A stretch of 64,000 bases of DNA from Rickettsia typhi (GTDB lineage: Bacteria; Pseudomonadota; Alphaproteobacteria; Rickettsiales; Deianiraeaceae), in NCBI GenBank assembly GCA_945881985.1, contig CAMCVL010000006.1, forward strand, positions 31,197 through 95,196, given 5' to 3'. Numbering within the stretch: the first letter of the stretch is position 1; each line of letters begins with the position of its first letter. Below are positions 21,194 to 30,662 of this stretch, one piece after another. The notes under the pieces are model-generated. The model worked only from the letters and a program-made list of their open reading frames with translations. It ran no database searches and was not told the origin of the DNA. The position numbers and the translations under genes are program-made.

Positions 21194-22812
21194 TCATAAT
21201 TTTAAATTGGATTTACTATTGCAAAATCCCCCTTCTATTGTATCTAGATTTTTTACCTTAATACCGCTACAAGATATGATTGACTGATATATTGCCAAGT
21301 GATTTGTTGGTTTTGTTGATTTATTAAGGATTGAGTCATAAATATCCTTATGTTGCTTAATGTACTTTGAGGACATCCAAACAAAAAATGGTATTTGTTT
21401 TTGAATTTCTGGCTCTTTGCCATTTGGTAAAACAATTCCGTGACTATATTTACCACCTTACCCAGCATTTCGGCATGATCTGGGGCAAAAAATATTATTG
21501 CATTTTCATCTTGTAAAAGTTTAAAAATTTTTGCCAAAATTTCGTCGGTATAAATTACCGTATTATCGTAGCTATTATCCATAGCTAATTTACCATCAGT
21601 TTTAAAGCAGGCTTTTAAGGATTGCTTTTTACAGATTGGCATTAGGATATTACTCTTGTTTGCTATAAGTTTTTCTATGCCGTAATAAGAATGGGAGCCA
21701 AGCATTTGAACAACACTAAATGTTTTGCGATTTTTAAATTCTATAACATCTTTTTTAATAAAGACTTCAATGTCGCCATCCCTAATGTAATTATTAAGAT
21801 TTAAATTACAGTTTGTAAGCAAAGAAGGTAATATAGGCTTAAAAATATGTGTACTATGAGGACTGCGAAGTGTTGTGTAAAAACCGGCAGATTTAAATAT
21901 CTTTAGCAAGTCAAAATTACTACCAGATAAACTTCCGCTTAGCATGCAAGGCACTGATTGTGCGGTTGTAATGCCACAAGATATAGCTGGCATTTTAAAA
22001 TTAATTAATCTACCACTTTTGCTTTCCTTAATTAAGTTTGGGGTTGTGTTTTTACCGTATCCATTAATACCCATTCTGTCAAACCTTAGGGATTCGCCAA
22101 TTATGTAGTAAATTTTTAGGTCTGAGTCGCCATTATGAGGGTCAAAGGTTTCAATTTGTACTGCGGCATTGTTTTTGTTGCCAGTATTAACTAACATCAA
22201 AGCAGAATACAGTACGCTTACCGGTGCAGAGTGGATGATGTTTTTGATAAAGTAAGCTTTATGTATGTTATTCTTTTTTTGAGAACCAAATGTTTTATGC
22301 CAAAAGCTTTGCGGCATTGCAAAGCAAAATAATAAAGTTGCACAGCAAAAAGTAGCTAAAAAACCAAGGTAAAACCTTGTAGATGTCAATTTAATGCAAT
22401 CCCTATTTGCAAAAACAAAAACAAAACTTACGCTTACAACAATAGCAATAATTACATAGTCCATTACCCCCATAATTGTAGATGCTTCGTTGTGCTCTGG
22501 GTGTAATGCCGCATAAAGAGTTTGTGGCGTTATGATGAATCCATTGTTAATTTGCAATGTTATTGTAAGTGCCGAAGTTAAAACAATCACAAAGAAAATC
22601 ATTTTAAACAAAGTTGCATTAAAGCTAAAGAGCGCGGAAACTAAATGCAAAATAAGTATTTGCAGTGTAAATATGCAGATAAATGTACCAACTTTAATAA
22701 GAAGTATGTTAGATAGGTCAGCTTTGGCAGTTAAAAAAGATGATATGCATGAAATAAAAATAAAAACCAAACCGCAAAATGTTAATTGATTTTTTATTTT
22801 ACTTATTAACAT
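21194..22812 (-). pseudogene. EptA-like phosphoethanolamine transferase/sulfatase-family protein, interrupted by a frameshift near 21456-21463
   Basis: YYIIGESLRFDRMGINGYGKNTTPNL, FFAPDHAEMLG; C-terminus continues in another frame as KYSHGIVLPNGKEPEIQKQIPFFVWMSSKYIKQH... Confidence 0.8.
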
Positions 22813-22855
22813 TTGCAATAAGCACAGTGATTTAAAGATAATTACAAAATATTTA

Positions 22856-23374
22856 TTAGCGAATTGTAAAACTCTTGCGTATTTCAAGCAAAAGCAATAT
22901 TGCAGTGCCAATGCAAATTGATGCATCGGCAATGTTAAAAGCTGGCCAGTGATGGTTGTATATGTGAAAATCTAAAAAATCCACAACGCCCCCAATGCTT
23001 GCCCTATCGGTAATGTTACCTGCGGCACCAGCTAGTATAGCGGTAAAGGCAAGCTTTTCGTAAAAACTGGAAGATGTTGCAGCTAGCACAAAAACAACAA
23101 TAGATATAAAACCAGCAACAAAAAGCAAAAACCATCTTGCCCCAAGGCCAGACATAAAGCCAAAACTTACTCCGTCGTTTAAAACAAAAACTATGTTAAA
23201 AAAAGAGGTAACTTCAAAATGAGCTTCGCTTGTAACTAAGCTTGCACAGACGGCAAACTTTGTTAGTCTGTCCGCCGTGTATAAAGTTGCAAAAAGGCAA
23301 AACATAAATAGTATCATCTTTTTACCATTGTTTTGCCTTGCTAGGTTTGTATAATGTTTAATTAATTTAATCAT
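22856..23374 (-). CDS. lspA: Lipoprotein signal peptidase
   Basis: AGAAGNITDRASIGGVVDFLDFH and PAFNIADASICIG catalytic Asp motifs. Confidence 0.94.
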   Translation of the reverse strand: MIKLIKHYTNLARQNNGKKMILFMFCLFATLYTADRLTKFAVCASLVTSEAHFEVTSFFNIVFVLNDGVSFGFMSGLGARWFLLFVAGFISIVVFVLAATSSSFYEKLAFTAILAGAAGNITDRASIGGVVDFLDFHIYNHHWPAFNIADASICIGTAILLLLEIRKSFTIR

Positions 23375-23400
23375 GTTTTTTAATATAGTAATTTTATTAG

Positions 23401-24108
23401 TTATTTATCATTTGTATTAAACAATCTTTGCTCTAAATCTTTTGCAAAACTTATCCAGCTTGCATCCAAAAAATGGTAATTGCCTTTTTGAATATAGTCA
23501 ACAAATTGCTGCAAGCTAAGCGAGAAGATGTTAACATCAATATATTCGCCTTTCCAAAATTTGTAGTTTTGCAAAAGCCCTTCGTGCTTAAATCCAAGCT
23601 TGTTTTTAAGAATGTGTATTGACCTATGATTATCCTTTGTAGTTGTTGCTTGTAGCCTTACTGCATGTAGGTTTAAAAAAGCAAAGGCGGACACAAAACG
23701 CAAAACAGATGTAATAATGCCCCTGCCTTGGTAGCTTGGCATTATGTCGTAGGCAAGCTCAAGTCTGCGATGATATTTGTTCCAATCAATAAATCCGCAG
23801 CCACCAATTAGGCTATTTGTTTTTTCCTCGGCTATGCACCAGTAAAGCATTTCTCTTTTATAAAAGCCAGAGACTCTGTGCCTAAGCTCATCCATTGCCT
23901 CAGCTTTTGTTTTAAAAACCAAGCCGTCTGGCAAAAATTCTCTAATGCCTGGGGAGTTGTAAAAAGCATAGTAATCTGCCGCATCATCATCGCTATGTTT
24001 GCGTAAGATGTATCTGTTACCATCTTTGTCTGTTATTCCTTTAATAACCGGAAAATCGTTAAATGTTTTGCGATAAATTTCGCTTAACTCAGTTAAGGAA
24101 GTTGACAT
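23401..24108 (-). CDS. GNAT-family N-acetyltransferase (RimJ-like)
   Basis: ELAYDIMPSYQGRGIITSVLRFVSAFAFLNLHAVRLQATTTKDNHRSIHILKNKLGFKHEG. Confidence 0.85.
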   Translation of the reverse strand: MSTSLTELSEIYRKTFNDFPVIKGITDKDGNRYILRKHSDDDAADYYAFYNSPGIREFLPDGLVFKTKAEAMDELRHRVSGFYKREMLYWCIAEEKTNSLIGGCGFIDWNKYHRRLELAYDIMPSYQGRGIITSVLRFVSAFAFLNLHAVRLQATTTKDNHRSIHILKNKLGFKHEGLLQNYKFWKGEYIDVNIFSLSLQQFVDYIQKGNYHFLDASWISFAKDLEQRLFNTNDK

Positions 24109-24111
24109 ACA

Positions 24112-24780
24112 TTACTTTTTAAATCTATCAGGCGTTTGGGTTTTTGTTGTTACATCAAAAATACTATCCTTGATGGCATTGTCGTAGTTGGTTTTGGTCA
24201 TGTTTAGCACAGCCTTTGCGGAGGAGTCTTCCTTTGATATAACAAATATTTGCTTTAAATCTAGGCTGCCATTTGCTTTTTTTGCAAAAAGGAGTTTAAA
24301 AGAACCTTCCTGTGGCATGTCTGTTTTTTCAAACTCTACCGATACCGATGTGTCAGTTTCCTGCTGAGATATAACTTTAACATCGCTATCGCTAAATAAA
24401 AATACTCTTTTTATCAAAAGTGATACTATGGTTTTTTCGGCAGATAGAAAACTTACCTGATCTCTCTTGCGGTCGTAATAGGTGATAACACCGTTATTAA
24501 CAACAACTGTCAAGGGTAGGGCATCGTCGTATTGTAGCAAAATTTTATTAGGTCTTTTTATAAAAAGCTTACCGCTCACCGTAAAGCCAGAGCCATCTGT
24601 TTGCACAAAGTCGGCGGTAAAGCTTTTAAGATTATTAAAAAAATCCTCAATTGTTTGCGTAGGTAAGTTAAAATTTTTGTATGTAGATGCTTCGTCCTTC
24701 ACCTTTAGGGCGTCGCTTGCTGCGTATCCACACAAAGGTTGCAAAACAATGCACAAAAAAACTAAACAAATTTTTAACAT
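24112..24780 (-). CDS. lolA: Outer-membrane lipoprotein carrier protein LolA-like
   Basis: Signal peptide; FTADFVQTDGSGFTVSGKLFIKRPNKILLQYDDALPLTVVVNNGVITYYDRKRDQVS. Confidence 0.8.
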   Translation of the reverse strand: MLKICLVFLCIVLQPLCGYAASDALKVKDEASTYKNFNLPTQTIEDFFNNLKSFTADFVQTDGSGFTVSGKLFIKRPNKILLQYDDALPLTVVVNNGVITYYDRKRDQVSFLSAEKTIVSLLIKRVFLFSDSDVKVISQQETDTSVSVEFEKTDMPQEGSFKLLFAKKANGSLDLKQIFVISKEDSSAKAVLNMTKTNYDNAIKDSIFDVTTKTQTPDRFKK

Positions 24781-24794
24781 ATATTTGATAATTA

Positions 24795-25484
24795 CTAAAC
24801 TACCGCAATAAAACAATTTACATCTAAAGTTATGCAAAGTTTTTTATATTTTTCAATATATTCTTTTTCCAGATTGTAAAAAAAGCTTTTTGGCAACACG
24901 CCTTTTGCAAATCCACCTTGCACGCAAACAGGTCCGCCAAGCTCTCTTGTAAAGCTTAGCATTTTTTTAAAACTGGTAAATTGCAGCTGATAGCTTAAAT
25001 TTAAAACGCTAGGATCTCCAAACCCAGCCTGCGACATAAGCATGCCAAGTATTTGAGTGTCAATTCCGGGCATTGTCATTTGATAGGCACCTTTTATCAT
25101 TTTAGTTTGCAAGTTTAAACTTGTTAAAGCTAACTCCTGCAGATTTTTTACCCCAAAAAATGCACCGCAAAATATATCTATTTTATTTGTTTTTAGCTCA
25201 TTTTTTATTTCGCTAAGCAAGGTTTTTATGTTATTTTTGTAATGCAGGGTAAAAAAACTATGTCCAATTTTATCCTCCTTACCTTGCATTAAAATAAATA
25301 TATCTTTAACAACGCATTGCACTTGATGCTTAACAAAGGCGACAAAATCAGCTGCCGCTGGGTTGTGTGTTGCAAGGTTAAAATCAAGAGTTTTTAAGCT
25401 ACAAAGATCCGCAGCTTTGCAGATGGTAAAGGGATGTCTATCTTTTAAAAATCTATTGTTTTTGCAAAAAATATCCCTAAACAT
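24795..25484 (-). CDS. BioC/NDUFAF5-like methyltransferase-fold protein, apparently lacking SAM motif I
   Basis: C-terminal half fits the family (IDIFCGAFFGVKNLQEL..., MSQAGFGDPSVLNLSYQLQFTSFKKMLSFTRELGG...LEKEYIEKYKK); expected LDLGxGTG position reads LDFNLATHNPAA. Confidence 0.5.
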   Translation of the reverse strand: MFRDIFCKNNRFLKDRHPFTICKAADLCSLKTLDFNLATHNPAAADFVAFVKHQVQCVVKDIFILMQGKEDKIGHSFFTLHYKNNIKTLLSEIKNELKTNKIDIFCGAFFGVKNLQELALTSLNLQTKMIKGAYQMTMPGIDTQILGMLMSQAGFGDPSVLNLSYQLQFTSFKKMLSFTRELGGPVCVQGGFAKGVLPKSFFYNLEKEYIEKYKKLCITLDVNCFIAVV

Positions 25485-25492
25485 TAGGTTGT

Positions 25493-26134
25493 TTATTTAA
25501 TTTCCTTACGGCTTGTAATAACTTTATCAACAAGACCAAACTTTAGAGCCTCTTCGGCACTCATAAAGTTATCCCGTTCCATTGCTTTTTCTATCTCGCT
25601 CATTTTTTTGCCTGTATGTTCAACATAAATTTGATTAAGGCGTTTTTTAATGCCAAGTATCTCCTTTGCATGAATCTCAATATCCGTTGCCTGCCCTCTA
25701 AATCCACCAGATGGCTGATGTATCATAACCCTTGCATTTGGCAAGCAGTATCTACGCCCTTTTGCACCAGCTGTTAAAAGCAAGGACCCCATAGAGCATG
25801 CCTGTCCTAGGCAAATGGTTGTAATTTTTGGCTTAATGTATTGCATTGTGTCGTAAATGGACAGCCCAGCAGTTACAACTCCGCCGGGGGAATTTATATA
25901 CATATGGATGTCTTTTTCTGGTGCCTCTGCCTCCAAAAATAATAGCTGAGCCACAATTAAACTTGCCATATGGTCTTCAACCTCGCCGGTTACAAATATT
26001 ATGCGTTCCCGTAAAAGACGCGAGAATATATCAAAAGCACGCTCACCTACGCCGCTACCATCAATAACAACTGGCACAAGCCCAGTTGCAGGCTCGGTGC
26101 CGCAAAATTGTGTAATGGTTGACTTATTAATCAC
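25493..26134 (-). CDS. clpP: ATP-dependent Clp protease proteolytic subunit
   Basis: [34 protein letters not shown] (Ser), [12 protein letters not shown] (His). Confidence 0.97.
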   Translation of the reverse strand: MINKSTITQFCGTEPATGLVPVVIDGSGVGERAFDIFSRLLRERIIFVTGEVEDHMASLIVAQLLFLEAEAPEKDIHMYINSPGGVVTAGLSIYDTMQYIKPKITTICLGQACSMGSLLLTAGAKGRRYCLPNARVMIHQPSGGFRGQATDIEIHAKEILGIKKRLNQIYVEHTGKKMSEIEKAMERDNFMSAEEALKFGLVDKVITSRKEIK

Positions 26135-26349
26135 GATACAAACTATAAAATAAACTTCCTTAAACTAAAGAGGCACTAGGCCTCGGTGCCAAGCCATTGC
26201 AAAAATTTAATTATCAATGGCAAAATTACAATGCAATTTCAATTAAATTTGGCACTATATAAATCTAAATATGCATTATAATTTATGCAAGATAATATTT
26301 ACTAATTGTTATTATTTGGTAATAATATACCAAATCCAAACACCATAGC

Positions 26350-26378
26350 TTGACAGATTGTTTTTTTTGTATTACAAT
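26350..26378 (+). promoter_or_regulatory. Sigma70-type promoter upstream of virB8
   Basis: TTGACA (26350-26355), 17-nt spacer, TACAAT (26373-26378); same boxes and spacing as the tRNA-Asp promoter. Confidence 0.65.
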
Positions 26379-26420
26379 TTAACTAAGAATGCCTTGTAGC
26401 TATTTGTATTTTGTTTAAAG

Positions 26421-27116
26421 ATGAAGGAAAAACTAACTAAGCAGGAGCTAAGCGACCTTAGAATGTCAAACTCTTGGTACACGGACAGATACTTTATATC
26501 CTTAGTGCAGCGTAACTTTTTATTTATTTTTTGCCTAGCCTGTTTTGTGGCTCTTATTGCAAGCTTGCTTGTAATTAAGGTGATGATTGAAAAAAACTCA
26601 ATAGAACCATATGTAATTGAGGTGAGCGATGCAAGTTTGATTCCAACCCATATATCAACCGAGAGTGTTAAAACATATGCCGAGGCAAACCCCATTGTAA
26701 TAGAGCACTTCGTTACTCATTATGTAAAAAGGAGGGAGACATATGACCCAGCGTCTTACAACTATGATTACAATGTTGTTGTTAAGACATTCTCGGCTGA
26801 CCAAATTTTTGGGCAGTTTTTGAGCGAAATGAAAGATGAAAAAACAAGCCCCATAGTAACACTTGGCAAAAATGGCAAAACCGATGTTATTATTAAGCAG
26901 GTTGTGCCTAAAATCAAAAGTAATACTTTTATTTTTAGAATCAGCAAGGTCACGGCAGCCTCTCAAGGTGCTACGCAGGTTGTAAAAAATTATCAAGTTA
27001 CTCTTAAATACGACTTTAACACCACCAATATGTCATATGACGACTCAATGATTAACCCGCTTGGACTAAAAATAACAAATTACGAAATCTTGGACGAGAG
27101 AACCTTGGCGGATTAA
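26421..27116 (+). CDS. virB8: Type IV secretion system protein VirB8
   Basis: Cytoplasmic N-tail, single TM, SWYTDRY, EVSDASLIPTHI, ITNYEILDERTL. Confidence 0.8.
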   Translation: MKEKLTKQELSDLRMSNSWYTDRYFISLVQRNFLFIFCLACFVALIASLLVIKVMIEKNSIEPYVIEVSDASLIPTHISTESVKTYAEANPIVIEHFVTHYVKRRETYDPASYNYDYNVVVKTFSADQIFGQFLSEMKDEKTSPIVTLGKNGKTDVIIKQVVPKIKSNTFIFRISKVTAASQGATQVVKNYQVTLKYDFNTTNMSYDDSMINPLGLKITNYEILDERTLAD

Positions 27117-27189
27117 TAATTGAGCTTAGCCCTTGGCGTTGGTATGGTAAGTGTATACAAAAGGGTAATGATTATAAAATTAATTAAAA

Positions 27190-28269
27190 TTATTCACTGA
27201 ATAAATCTTCGCAACCTAACAATTTTTCAACTTTTAAAATTGTATAACGCTTTTTTATTTTGCGGTTTAATTCAAATTTTTCTATTTTCATTTGAAGTTG
27301 CATCTTTTCTCTTCCACCTAACTTTTTTAACCCAGAAACATATTCTTTAAAAAATTGAGCATCGTCCATTTTGCATTGAATTTTGTTATCACCATCCTCA
27401 AATTCCCATAAACAATTTTCTTTGGATGTTGGTGTTAGACAAATAAAGGGCTCGTTTACAATAATGGCTGGGTAATCAATTGTTTCTTTATTGTTGTCAG
27501 TGTTATTTTCTGCTTTATACTCAAAGTTTTGAGGTATGGCGATTACTTTTTCGTTTTCTTTATTTTCTTCAAACTTTTCAATAAAGCTCACTTTTCCATC
27601 TAAACTTTTTGAAATATTAGACATATTTGACAACGAAGAAAACATCTTATCTTCATTTAATTTAATTGGTGATGATAGTTCGTGTCTTTCTAGCTCTAAT
27701 CTTTTTTTTTCTATTTCTTCAACAATTGGATTAATGATCTTGATTTTTCTTTCTTCTTTAGTTAAATCATTTTGCAATGCCTCAATTGCTTTTGTTTTTG
27801 CAAATTTCAAAATACCAGCAATAGTTGTTTTTACTGGGCTATCTACAAATTTTTCTATTGCTTTATCATCTGTTTTTTGCAACTTATCCAAGAGCCACCA
27901 CTTTACACTTCCTGTTTCAAAATCTTCAACATATGAAGCTACTGTATAGGTTTCATCAATTCCATTAACGATTGAATGATTAAAGGCTTCTATTTCTTCA
28001 AGAAAAGCATTCATTTTTTTTGAAAATTCAAGAGCTGTAATATTTTTTGGCGTATCAAATTTAATACAATACCAATTATTTTTATCTATTTCACCTCTAC
28101 CTCTCTTACTAACACCAATCCTCCCAGCCATGCTAACTGCCCCATCAAAGCTCATTTCAGGTTTGAATGGTGTGCTGTAGTTTATTTTTTCTTTTTTGTT
28201 ATTATCTATTTTTTTAATAGAATTAACATCTGTTTGATTTATTTTTGTTGTTTTTTCTTTTTTTTTCAT
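27190..28269 (-). CDS. Uncharacterised 359-aa accessory protein
   Basis: Long ORF; N-terminal YCIKFDTPKNITALEFSKKMNAFLEEIEAFNHSI...DFETGSVKWWLLDKL, C-terminal WEFEDGDNKIQCKMDDAQFFKEYVSGLKKLGGREKMQLQMKIEKFELNRKIKKRYTILKVEKL. Confidence 0.65.
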   Translation of the reverse strand: MKKKEKTTKINQTDVNSIKKIDNNKKEKINYSTPFKPEMSFDGAVSMAGRIGVSKRGRGEIDKNNWYCIKFDTPKNITALEFSKKMNAFLEEIEAFNHSIVNGIDETYTVASYVEDFETGSVKWWLLDKLQKTDDKAIEKFVDSPVKTTIAGILKFAKTKAIEALQNDLTKEERKIKIINPIVEEIEKKRLELERHELSSPIKLNEDKMFSSLSNMSNISKSLDGKVSFIEKFEENKENEKVIAIPQNFEYKAENNTDNNKETIDYPAIIVNEPFICLTPTSKENCLWEFEDGDNKIQCKMDDAQFFKEYVSGLKKLGGREKMQLQMKIEKFELNRKIKKRYTILKVEKLLGCEDLFSE

Positions 28270-28415
28270 ATTATTTTGAAATAAGATTTTTATACCTTGA
28301 TCTTCTTTTTAAATTACCTAAAAAGCAAGAAAATTTTTGATTTTGCGATGCTATAACGATAATTTATTTCGCTCAAATAAGAGTTCAAATATTTTGAACC
28401 AACCCAGTACCCAGT

Positions 28416-28586
28416 TTAATTTATAGTTCTTTTTACCAAACTAAAATAACCTTCTGTTACATTTTTATAAACATCATTTTTTACATACTCTCCTGTACTA
28501 CGATTAAGGCTTTTGTTTTTACAAAAGTGTTTCAAGTATTTATCAAATTGAAATTTCAAGAGTTTTTTATACCTTTTTGCATATAT
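28416..28586 (-). pseudogene. Decayed IS1595-like transposase fragment (C-terminal portion)
   Basis: Reverse-strand translation YKKLLKFQFDKYLKHFCKNKSLNRSTGEYVKNDVYKNVTEGYFSLVKRTIN*; EYVxxDVxxNxxEGxFSLxKR resembles the IS1595/ISXO2 transposase core; no intact ORF. Confidence 0.6.
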
Positions 28587-28746
28587 TTATCCTTGTGATT
28601 ATTACTTTTATCTTGCATTTAACAACACTTGCTTTAATCTAAGTATGCTTGCTTAAAAGCCGGAGGTAATTGCTGGCTTTGATATTGCTATATTAAATTA
28701 TTGAGGAACATTGTTGTTTAATGTTTTCATGTCCAGCCCAACAAAA

Positions 28747-30168
28747 ATGCTTTTTACAAGCACACGCAACTCCCATCAAAGCTACACCCTTGACCAAATC
28801 ATCTTAAGGGGAACATGCGACAGAGGGGGGCTTTTTATGCCGCAAACCTTGCCATCTTTTAGCAAGGAGGAGATAAATTTGTTTGCAACGCAAAGCTATC
28901 AAGATGTTTGTTTTGCAGTTGTAAGTAAATTTACAGATGGTGTTTTGCCCCAGCAAGAGCTTAGAGCTATGATTGACAGAGCGTATTCAAGCTTTACCCA
29001 CAAGGCGGTTTTGCCTTTAAAGCAGGTGTCGCACAATCATTATATGGCGGAGATGTTTTACGGCGAGACCTTTGCCTTTAAGGATTTTGCTCTTAGTCTT
29101 TTAGGGCAGATGATAGAGTATTTTGTAAAAATTAAAAACAAAAAAGCCGTGATAATTGGGGCAACATCTGGCGACACAGGCTCGGCAGCTATCTACGGAT
29201 GCAAAAATTTGGATGCGGCATCTGTTTATATTTTGTTTCCGCGTGGAATGGTATCGCAGTTTCAAAAAATGCAGATGGTAAGCACTGGCTCGCCTAGCGT
29301 GTACCCCCTTGAGGTTGACGGCACATTTGACGACTGCCAAAACATTGTAAAAGATTTGTTTGTTGATGAAGACTTTTTGTCAAAGCTTGGTAAGGACCTT
29401 GTGGCGGTTAATTCCGTAAATTTTATGCGTATTTTGGCACAGGCAGTGTATTATTTTTACACTTGTTCTAGGCTTAATCAGGGCTGCAAAATTGCGGTTA
29501 GCGTGCCAAGTGGCAACTTTGGCAATATCTACTCGGCAATGCTTGCAAAGCAGATGGGGCTAAAGATTGACAAATTTATCGTGGCAACCAACAAAAACGA
29601 CATACTATATCGCTTTTTTAATGCAGGCGACTACTCGGTTAAGCAAATTAGCCCCACAATTTCGCCAAGCATAGACATATCTATTGCAAGTAATTTTGAA
29701 AGATTTTTATACTCCGCCCTTAACTGCAACGCCGACTTAACCGCGGCAAAAATGCAGGATCTTAAGTCCTTTGGTAAAATTACATTTAGTGCTGCTGAGC
29801 TTAACGCTTTAACGCAAAACTTTGTTGCCTTTAAAGCACAGGAGGATGACATGAAGCAGGAAATACAAAACCTATACAATCTTACCTGCGAGGTGAGCGA
29901 GCCACACACGGCGGCTGGGCTTTATGCGGCAAATTGCTTTTTAAAAGCACAGGAGGCACAAGGTTATCTTGTAATTACCTTTGCAACCGCAAGCGGGGTA
30001 AAGTTTAGCGATGCTGTTTTATCTGCTGGGGTGCCGGCCCACGCTCTTGAGGCAACCATGCCAGCAATCATCACGGCTAAAAAGCAATCTAACCAGCAGC
30101 AAAAATGCTACAATTTGCCTGCCAAGCACGACCTAATTAAAGATTTTATCCTGCAAAGCCAATGTTAA
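28747..30168 (+). CDS. thrC: Threonine synthase
   Basis: TSTRNSHQSYTLDQIILRGTCDRGGLFMP, AEMFYGETFAFKDFALSLLGQ, IIGATSGDTGSAAIYG, SVPSGNFGNI. Confidence 0.95.
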   Translation: MLFTSTRNSHQSYTLDQIILRGTCDRGGLFMPQTLPSFSKEEINLFATQSYQDVCFAVVSKFTDGVLPQQELRAMIDRAYSSFTHKAVLPLKQVSHNHYMAEMFYGETFAFKDFALSLLGQMIEYFVKIKNKKAVIIGATSGDTGSAAIYGCKNLDAASVYILFPRGMVSQFQKMQMVSTGSPSVYPLEVDGTFDDCQNIVKDLFVDEDFLSKLGKDLVAVNSVNFMRILAQAVYYFYTCSRLNQGCKIAVSVPSGNFGNIYSAMLAKQMGLKIDKFIVATNKNDILYRFFNAGDYSVKQISPTISPSIDISIASNFERFLYSALNCNADLTAAKMQDLKSFGKITFSAAELNALTQNFVAFKAQEDDMKQEIQNLYNLTCEVSEPHTAAGLYAANCFLKAQEAQGYLVITFATASGVKFSDAVLSAGVPAHALEATMPAIITAKKQSNQQQKCYNLPAKHDLIKDFILQSQC

Positions 30169-30662
30169 AAAATTCCATTGCCATACTTTTTAGTCTGTGC
30201 GTTTTAAGCTCCTGCGGCTTTAAATATATTGCCGATGGGGCATATGATGCTAGGCACGACGAGTCAATTGGGGTTTTACAAAGTAATTTTTTATGTAATG
30301 CAAAAAATTACTCCTTTTGTCACGAGGTTTTAACCCTTTTAAAAGCAAGGGCAAGCAATACATTTGGCGGAATCATTGAGGTTGACCTTAGCGATATAAA
30401 TAACAACTTTACCAACTGGGAGGATGAAACCAAGATACAAAAGCTAAATATAATCAACCTTAGGGCAAGCTACACAATAGTGCCGCCAATGGGCGAGGTT
30501 GTTAGCGGCTACAAGGAACAATCTTTTTACTATCAGTTTAACACTTTGCATGCTACAACCTTGGCGTCGCAGGATTATTCCGTTGCCGCTCTTGCAAGCA
30601 TGATTGCCGATGATATTTCAAAGGAAGTATTTAAAACGCAATACACGGAGTCAAAATTATGA
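30162..30662 (+). CDS. Putative LptE-like LPS-assembly lipoprotein
   Basis: Lipobox VLSSCGFKY; INLRASYTIVPPMGEVVSGYKEQSFYYQF...SMIADDISKEVF fits LptE pattern. Confidence 0.55.
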   Translation: MLKNSIAILFSLCVLSSCGFKYIADGAYDARHDESIGVLQSNFLCNAKNYSFCHEVLTLLKARASNTFGGIIEVDLSDINNNFTNWEDETKIQKLNIINLRASYTIVPPMGEVVSGYKEQSFYYQFNTLHATTLASQDYSVAALASMIADDISKEVFKTQYTESKL

